DNA of 12,577 bases from positions 67,011-79,587 of the forward strand of contig MU070373.1 in NCBI GenBank assembly GCA_002284615.2. Reading direction: 5' to 3'. The stretch is from Dunaliella salina. Its lineage: Eukaryota; Chlorophyta; Chlorophyceae; Chlamydomonadales; Dunaliellaceae. A model generated the notes under the pieces. The model was not told the DNA's origin. It saw only the letters and a list, made by a program, of their open reading frames with translations, and made no database searches. The translations under genes and the position numbers were made by a program. Positions 8,050 to 12,577 of the stretch are shown here, one piece after another. Position 1 is the stretch's first letter, and each line of letters begins with the position of its first letter.

Positions 8050-8245
8050 CCTTGCCTCATACTCTCTGCCTAGCAGGAGATGGCATCCATCTGCGGCAAG
8101 ATCCTCAACCAGCAAGAGCTTGAGAACGAAAGGCAGGCGCCTCATGTGCCTGTCTCATACTCTCTGCCTTACAGGAACTGGCATCCATCTTTGGCAAGAT
8201 CCTCAACCAGCAAAAGCTTGAGAATGCAAAGGCAGGCGCCAACAC
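8050..8245 (+). repeat. 98-bp duplication across the acceptor of exon 8175-8489
   Basis: The segment ctcatactctctgcct + (a/t)(g/a)cag + the first ~70 nt of the exon occurs twice, with exon-like starts at 8077 and 8175 (98 bp apart). The upstream copy encodes EMASICGKILNQQELEN, the downstream copy ELASIFGKILNQQKLEN. Since 98 is not a multiple of 3, using the upstream acceptor and reading on would shift frame and stop at 8323-8325. The downstream copy is taken as the real exon start. Confidence 0.9.
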
Positions 8246-8489
8246 TGCCAATGCGGATCCGTCCTCCGGGGGCGCTGCGCGCAGCGCAGCACCTGCAGGA
8301 AGGCAGGAGAAGAGGGCGCGCATAAGCTGGTATGATGGGGGCGTCTTTGGGCCGCAGGATGGCAGTGGGGACGCCAGCGCAATGCGTCAACAGGGCCTCG
8401 GTCAGAAGCGTCAGGCACAGCAGCGAAACGAGGGCTGCAGCGCAAAGGTCTCACGCATTCTGGAGCTGGAGGAGGCTGCAGCACAAAAG
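8175..8489 (+). CDS. internal exon, Gln/Ala-rich helical and basic segment
   Basis: This is the largest clear exon of the core chain: 315 nt, phase 0 at both ends, between the acceptor tctctgccttacag and the donor GTGCAAG at 8490. Residues 1-17 (ELASIFGKILNQQKLEN) form a helix. A Gly/Ala/Ser-rich linker follows, then a basic-aromatic patch RQEKRARISWYDGGVFGP at about residues 47-64, then Gln/Arg-rich sequence (MRQQGLGQKRQAQQRNE) and a final helix VSRILELEEAAAQK. Its higher GC and third-position bias stand out from the flanking intron. I do not recognise the family; the basic patch suggests a nuclear, possibly nucleic-acid- or chromatin-associated protein, which is inference. Confidence 0.8.
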
Positions 8490-8830
8490 GTGCAAGTTTG
8501 GGGGGGCATAGGCGTTTGGGTGGGCTATGGCAGGATGAACACAAGTGTTGAAACAGCTGCTCAAAAAGGGTGGCCTGTGCCCAATTACAAGTGAGCAAAT
8601 CAATTAAAGGGTTTAGAGTAAGGGCTCAGGGCTGAAGGTTGGGGTTTAGGGTTTAGAGAGAAAGGATTAAGGGGATTTAGGATAACCTTAAACCCTAACA
8701 GGGTTTAGGGTTAGGTTGCATTACAAGCGCCTCATCCTGGAATGAACCCTAAGGAAAACGTAGAAGGAAAAGACTTTCTGTTTCATTTTACTTTGGGGTG
8801 CACTACATGATTAGATGATGACTGTCGCAG
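8490..8830 (+). other. intron with telomere-like tract
   Basis: This is 341 nt from the GTGCAAG donor to the acceptor gactgtcgcag. It includes a G-run after the donor and the TTTAGGG-like tract listed separately. The rest is A/T-rich without visible features. Confidence 0.6.
8606..8717 (+). repeat. interstitial telomere-like tract (TTTAGGG type)
   Basis: Repeated GGGTTTAGGG, GGGTTTAG and degenerate variants (ggatttagga, gggttaggt) are spread over about 110 bp. Within it, TAAACCCT (8689-8696) and AGGGTTTA (8700-8707) form a perfect 8-bp inverted repeat with a 3-base loop, so telomere motifs of both orientations face each other. The 7-mer is the plant/green-algal type. The tract is degenerate and intronic, so it is not a functional telomere. 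Confidence 0.8.
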
Positions 8831-8956
8831 GTGCCAGGCCTCCGTGAAGAGTCTGCTTCAAGCCTCTACCAAGCCTCCTCAAACTCTCAAATCATCAGAC
8901 TGCAGGATTACCTGAACAAGAAAAACAGTGAACAAGGAATGTTTCATTGCTGGTAG
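8831..8956 (+). CDS. exon after 8175-8489; possibly terminal (TAG at 8954)
   Basis: After the acceptor gactgtcgcag the phase-0 frame is open for 41 codons to TAG: VPGLREESASSLYQAS, then SNSQIIRLQDYLNKKNSEQ. The phase matches the 8175-8489 donor. If terminal, it closes a chain of seven exons. Alternatively a weak donor GTGAAC at 8928 (phase 1) would skip the stop and could join the exon at 9219-9327 using an acceptor at 9222, completing a Met codon. I see no clear polyadenylation signal (TGTAA or AATAAA) just downstream, which leaves both options open. The Ser/Gln-rich sequence with a helix is not diagnostic. Confidence 0.55.
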   Translation: MPGLREESASSLYQASSNSQIIRLQDYLNKKNSEQGMFHCW

Positions 8957-9218
8957 AATTTGTGGACATCTCAAGTTGAGCACGCGCAGAGGCCAGGCAT
9001 ACAATTTGAGTGGGGATGTCTGTATATTTCAGGCCACACCACAAGCTGGGCCTGTGTACAACGCATCAGCTTGCAAGACTGCAGCCCCATATTCTTCTAC
9101 CCCATAGTCTTTGAGCTCTGTGCCCATGGAACACTTCTTGGCAGTATTTATGCACCCTTTTTGTCTTCTTTCCTTGCTGGTAGATGGGCAGCCGTATTAA
9201 GCTTACTTCTGACTGCAG
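8957..9218 (+). other. intergenic or intronic stretch
   Basis: This stretch contains nothing that I can name. Whether it is 3' untranslated or intergenic sequence, or an intron, depends on whether the 8831-8956 exon is terminal. Confidence 0.4.
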
Positions 9219-9327
9219 GCAGTGACTCCATATTTCAATGTCGCGCGTCTCTTTTGCAATGTGATGGAGGAAGAACGTGCACAAATGTCCATGGCTTTGA
9301 GGCTTGCCGCTCCCCTGGGACAGATCT
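9219..9327 (+). CDS. candidate exon, helical, unknown family
   Basis: The acceptor cttctgactgcag ends at 9218, with an alternative four bases on at 9222. The open text is AVTPYFNVARLFCNVME followed by EERAQMSMALRLAAPLGQI, up to a GTACTG donor at 9328 (phase 1). The composition is very protein-like: an amphipathic helix with a YFNVARLF core, then a second charged helix. The phase would fit directly onto exon 11355-11791 (completing Tyr), but it cannot be followed by 9611-9728 in frame. Resemblance to the C-terminal helix of kleisin-type proteins was considered but is too slight to call. Confidence 0.45.
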
Positions 9328-9610
9328 GTACTGCATGTCCTTTCCTTGATGCACGCTCCATGACCACAAAATGAGCGGAGCGTAGGCCTTTACCCTTTGT
9401 ACCGCATGCTCAATTGTTGTACGCAAGACTCTGTTTGGTGCATTGGCCAATGAGCAGAATGAACCGTCGCAGTGCTCAGAACGCTCAGGTTTGTACTTTC
9501 TGGGCTTGGGAGTGCCACAGAAGGACAAAACAACCATCTGTGCTTGATTTCGCGCCTCGATGATGTTGATCATTTGTGTACCACTGTGGCGCTCATAATG
9601 TCCACTGTAG
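9328..9610 (+). other. intronic stretch
   Basis: This is 283 nt without visible repeats. It contains a possible 16-nt microexon-like piece (cag-flanked, at about 9470-9488, before gtttgt) that I cannot support further. Confidence 0.35.
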
Positions 9611-9728
9611 AGGAAGAAGCTGGGCAATGGGGCGCCCCAGTGGCTGACAGTGCGCGCAGAGGATGCAGAAGAAGAGGAGGACATCAGACACTGGATGGGA
9701 GTTTTGGGGCCCGGCAATGCATGGGCAG
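9611..9728 (+). CDS. candidate exon, acidic segment
   Basis: Between the acceptor tccactgtag (ending 9610) and a GTTTGT donor at 9729, one frame is open: RKKLGNGAPQWLTVRAED, then AEEEEDIRHWMGVLGPGNAWA. It starts in phase 0 and ends in phase 1, the latter fitting exon 11355-11791 by completing an Asp codon. The acidic run AEDAEEEED is notable. A shorter version starting at the second acceptor (gtgcgcgcag, ending about 9658) is possible. Its phase conflicts with exon 9219-9327, so the two may be mutually exclusive, or one may be false. Confidence 0.4.
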
Positions 9729-10496
9729 GTTTGTGCTTGATTTGCAGTTTGGGGATACCCCTTTTGCTCAGCTGCAATGTCCTTTTGTGCATTCTGAGTT
9801 TTTTGAAATGTAACGGCCCTGATTCGCAGGTTAGGGTTTCCAACTCTGGCAATGCTCCTGTTGTCTTGTTGTCCACACCAGACTCTCATTATTTTAATGT
9901 TTCCTGCAATGTGTGGTTGCCTCTTCTTCCTTATACCCTCTGTCGTTCGTGTGCATGACTGCTTCTTTCCAAACGGGGTCCATCTAACCCCCCAAAAACA
10001 CTTAAAAGTGTATGCCTACAGCAATGGGCATGCCTTGAGTCTCGAGACATCATGACGCATCGTTCCCTCCTAGCTTATTCCTTCAGGCTGGCTTCATCAG
10101 TCAGCTTGCAAGGGAAGTTGGCCTGCATGCACAGGCACAGACATGGAACCCTTGGGGATTGGAAAACTGTTGCCCATTTCCTTGCAAACACCCTTCCTGC
10201 TCCAGATTGAATGAGGCCCTCCGCTTTCACCAGCGCCTGATGTGCATGCACGTATGCAAGCAGACGCGCGGCCCCTGGTCGCATTGCACCAGCCTGCTCA
10301 GCAAACAGCACTCTCTACTGCTGCAGATGACGTTTTGACGGAAGCAGCGCTCCGCCAGTTTTACCAAATCCGTTGGAAAAACCTGTCTTTAACATGCATC
10401 TAGAGCAGCTGCTGTTGGTTTAACCTCTTTGATACCTTTTTGCCATATGCCTCTAGCCCCAAACGGTCTGTTCTTGCCGTGCAGCCAAAGGCGGTG
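9729..10496 (+). other. intron, with diverged outliers of the downstream array
   Basis: The first ~350 bp show nothing. From about 10110 onward there are diverged pieces resembling the later array, e.g. gcatgcacaggcacagacat at about 10123 and tgtgcatgcacgtatgcaag at about 10241. The array thus appears to decay upstream. The open frame at 10081 onward follows from this and is not supported as coding. Confidence 0.45.
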
Positions 10497-11354
10497 TCTG
10501 GTGTGCATGCACACCTGCAGACATGCGAACCCTTGGCACGTTCCTTTGATGTAAACGTGCCTCTTGCTCCAAACTGATTTGTTTCTGTTGCATCAAGGAC
10601 AACGTCCAGTGTGCATGCACACCTGCAAACATGGGGCCCCTTACCCTTGACACATTACCTTTGGTACAAATATGCCCCTCATTACTTTAACTTGAATTGT
10701 CTCTTTGCACCATAGACACGTCCAGTGTGCATGCACATCTGCATGGGGCCCCTGGTCCTTGACACGCTACCTTTGATACAAGTACGCCCCTCATTACTTT
10801 AACTTGAATTGTCTCTATGCACCATAGACACGTCCAGTGTGCATGCACATCTGCATGGGGCCCCTGGTCCTTGACACGCTACCGTTGATACAAAGATGCC
10901 CCTCATTTCTTTAAATTCAATCGTCTCTATGCACCATAGACACGTCCAGTGCGCATGCACATCTGCAGGCATGGGGCCCCTGGTCCTTGACTCACTACCT
11001 TTGATACAAATACGCCCCTCATCCTTTAAATTGAATCGTCTCTGTGCACCATAGACACGTCCAGTGTGCATGCACATCTGCAAGCATGGGGCCCCTGGTC
11101 CTTGACGCTCGCTACCTTTGATACAAAGATGCCTCTTGCTCCAAGCTGAACTATTTCTGCTGTGCCAGAGGCGCCCCATGCGCACGCACAACATCCAATG
11201 CATGCATGCACACACTGTTTCTGCTGCAGACATGGGTCCCCTGGGCATCGACATCTTTGATACAAACATGCCTCTTGCTCCAAACTGGACTGGACTTTCT
11301 ACTGCACCAAAGACAATGTCCGGTGTGCGCGTCCACACACTGTTTCTGCTGCAG
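10497..11354 (+). repeat. minisatellite array, ~109-134-bp units, ending at the acceptor of exon 11355
   Basis: The marker tccagtgtgcatgcac (or a close variant) occurs at about 10497, 10606, 10721, 10833, 10945, 11060, 11194 and 11319, giving spacings of 109, 115, 112, 112, 115, 134 and 125. Each unit contains a (c)tgca(g)-acatggg-cccctggtccttgac segment, tttgatacaaa, and gtctctatgcaccatagaca or a diverged equivalent. The segment after tgcag corresponds to the first ~25 nt of exon 11355 (acatgggtcccctgggcatc), so each unit is a decayed copy of the intron/exon border. Minus-strand open frames through it are artefacts. Confidence 0.93.
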
Positions 11355-11791
11355 ACATGGGTCCCCTGGGCATCGACAGAGGGTTGCTGGAGGCCCTGCA
11401 GTCCAAGGTGGTGCTGCCAGGGGGCCTGAGCGCTGCGGCGGTCGTGTGCTTGTGGCGCGCTGCCGGCTACGAGCTCCCCCGTGCGGGCGCCTTAAACAGT
11501 ACAGCAGACACAGTACAGGATGGTGATTCAGGAAGCACGGGGAACAACGCAAGCACAGGAGGTGCAGATTCTGTAGGGCCAGGGGGAAGGATGGGTGGAG
11601 CAGGGGGGGTGCTGTTGATGACCGGTTTCCAGTTGCCGGTGAGGAGGAAGATCAGGAGCGCGTCCCGCTCACCGGAAGCGCAGCAGCCCTGCAAGTACAG
11701 CATCCAGGAGGTGCTGGCGGAGGAGGCACTGGCGTCGCAGGTGGCGAGCCTGGGACCCCAGCTGCCGCGGCCGACATTCAGGGAGATGAAG
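11355..11791 (+). CDS. large exon: helical domain, Gly/Ser linker, 26-residue motif
   Basis: The acceptor tttctgctgcag ends at 11354 and the donor GTGCGTAAG starts at 11792. The 437-nt exon starts after one base from the previous exon and ends in phase 0. Its text runs MGPLGIDRGLLEALQSKVV, LPGGLSAAAVVCLWRAAGY, ELPRAGALN, then a low-complexity Gly/Ser/Thr/Asp linker (about residues 55-95), then GVLLMTGFQLPVRRKIRS, and a final helix-plus-tail LAEEALASQVASLGPQLPRP + TFREMK. Its GC content is clearly above that of the flanking introns. The first ~50 residues look like a small helical module but I recognise no family. It is unusual in that tandem arrays copy both its 5' border (upstream) and its 3' border (downstream). 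Confidence 0.75.
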
Positions 11792-12506
11792 GTGCGTAAG
11801 GGTGACCAGTGGAAAGGGGAAAATGGGAAGGGGGAAATGGGAAGCTGGCGGAGGATGTGCTGGCGGCGCAGCAGGCGAGCCTGGGCTCGCAGCTGCCACG
11901 GCCGACATTCAGAGGAATGCAGGTGCGTAAGGGTGACCAGTGGAAAGGGGGAAATGGACAGCTGGCGGAGGCAGTGCTGGCGGCGCAGCAGGCAAGCCTG
12001 GGCTTGCAGCTGCCACGGCCGACATGCAGAGGAATGGAGGTGCGTAAGGTTGACCGGTGGAAAGGGGGAAATGGAAAGCTGGCGGAGGAAGTGCTGGCAG
12101 CTCAGCAGGCAAATCTGGGTCTGCAGCTGCCGCAGCCGACATTCAGGGAGATGAAGGTGCATAAGGGTGACCAGTGGAAAGAAGAAATGGAAAGCTGGCG
12201 GGGCAAGTGCTGGCGGCGCAGCAGGCAAGCCTGGGCTTGCAGCTGCCACGGCCGACATTCAGAGGAATGAAGGTGCGTAAGGGTGACCAGTGGAAAGGGG
12301 GAAATGGAAAGCTGGTGGAGGAAGTGTTGGCGGCGCAGCAGGCAAGCCTGGGCTCGCAGCTGCCACAGCCAACATTCAGAGGAATGAAGGTGTGTAAGGT
12401 TGACCAGTGGAAAGGGGAAAATGAGAAGCTGGCGGAGGAAGTGCTGGCAGCGCAGCAGGCAAATCTGGGTCTGCAGCTACCGCAGCCGACATTCAGAGAG
12501 ATGAGA
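11714..12506 (+). repeat. seven 78-bp exon-like units separated by 38-53-nt GT...AG spacers
   Basis: Units at 11714-11791, 11845-11922, 11962-12039, 12079-12156, 12195-12272, 12312-12389 and 12429-12506 are each exactly 78 bp and open. They encode variants of LAEEVLAAQQASLGLQLPRP + TFRGMK. Spacers are 53, 39, 39, 38, 39 and 39 nt; each begins GTGCGTAAG or a variant (GTGCAT, GTGTGT) and ends in AG right before the next unit. The first unit is the end of exon 11355-11791. Without splicing, the 53- and 38-nt spacers break the frame; with splicing, 7 x 26 codons stay open. The spacers lack a polypyrimidine tract (their 3' part is purine-rich), so removal is uncertain. The alternative is a minisatellite that multiplied an exon/intron border. 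Confidence 0.92.
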
Positions 12507-12577
12507 GTGAGGGTGACGAGTGGAGAGGGGGTATGGCTGCTCTTGCAAGCGCTGCTGGTTGCGGAGAGATGTGGAGA
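12507..12577 (+). other. decayed edge of the 3' array
   Basis: After the seventh unit the sequence starts like a spacer (gtgagggtgacgagtgga), then diverges. A possible eighth-unit trace (cgctgctggttgcggagag) is too degenerate to call. The window ends here, so the next exon, if any, lies outside. Confidence 0.5.

Noticed and set aside
9219..9327. Kleisin (condensin-type) C-terminal helix
   Set aside because: Only a short YFNVARLF-like pattern supports it. The flanking exons do not fit a kleisin layout and no search could be run.
11357..12154. Continuous 265-aa plus-strand frame through the first array units
   Set aside because: It reads through the donor at 11792. The 53-nt spacer then moves it into a Trp/Arg-rich off-frame of the repeats that stops at 12154, so exon termination at 11791 is preferred.
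11467..12258. 263-aa minus-strand open frame, Pro/Leu-rich
   Set aside because: It is antisense to the GC-rich exon 11355-11791 and the 117-bp array. The plus strand has splice sites and a phase-compatible frame; the minus strand has neither.
1..12577. tRNA, rRNA, transposase or reverse transcriptase remnants
   Set aside because: I found no tRNA A/B-box pair with a cloverleaf, no rRNA-like segment, no terminal inverted repeats with target duplication, and no polymerase or integrase motifs in any frame.

Overview
The window looks like nuclear DNA of a eukaryote with split genes. I favour a green alga of the Chlamydomonadales type (Dunaliella-like), at low confidence. The grounds are an interstitial tract of plant/algal-type TTTAGGG telomere motifs, GTGAGT/GTGCGT/GTAAGG donors with CAG/TAG acceptors, Ala/Gln/Pro-rich exons, and long introns packed with micro- and minisatellites. 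I see no prokaryotic gene organisation, rRNA, tRNA, CRISPR array or recognisable transposon. The long open frames inside the repeats, on both strands, are repeat artefacts.

The coding content is best read as one plus-strand gene, or two adjacent ones, in small exons. A core chain joins with matching splice phase at every junction: 1388-1495, 2203-2291, 3592-3724, 4094-4178, 6411-6560, 8175-8489 and 8831-8956. It encodes about 334 residues and ends in TAG if the last exon is terminal. Candidate upstream exons lie at 64-311 and 463-596. Further candidate exons lie at 9219-9327, 9611-9728 and 11355-11791, and their connection is not fully resolved. The 5' part (463-596, 1388-1495, 2203-2291) has a weak resemblance to the N-terminal conserved domain of the replication licensing factor CDT1. 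I treat this as a hypothesis only. The central exons encode a short coiled coil and a basic, Gln/Ala-rich linker. The 11355-11791 exon encodes a helical segment, a Gly/Ser/Thr-rich linker and a 26-residue motif.

The most striking property is the relation between exons and tandem repeats. At four exons, tandem copies include a splice junction together with part of the exon. On the acceptor side these are the 4871-6410 array running into exon 6411, the 98-bp duplication at exon 8175, and the 10497-11354 array running into exon 11355. On the donor side they are the 102-bp duplication at exon 6411-6560 and the array after exon 11355-11791. That last array has seven 78-bp units, each exactly 26 open codons, separated by GT...AG spacers of 38-53 nt that carry all the length variation.

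Other intron content: an (ATC)n tract (1072-1230), a (TG)n tract (3934-4018), a 28-bp minisatellite (about 4320-4622), a pyrimidine-rich stretch (about 6905-7060), a 35-36-bp array whose best units carry a hairpin (7555-7798), and the telomere-like tract (8606-8717). The remaining intronic stretches show nothing I can name.
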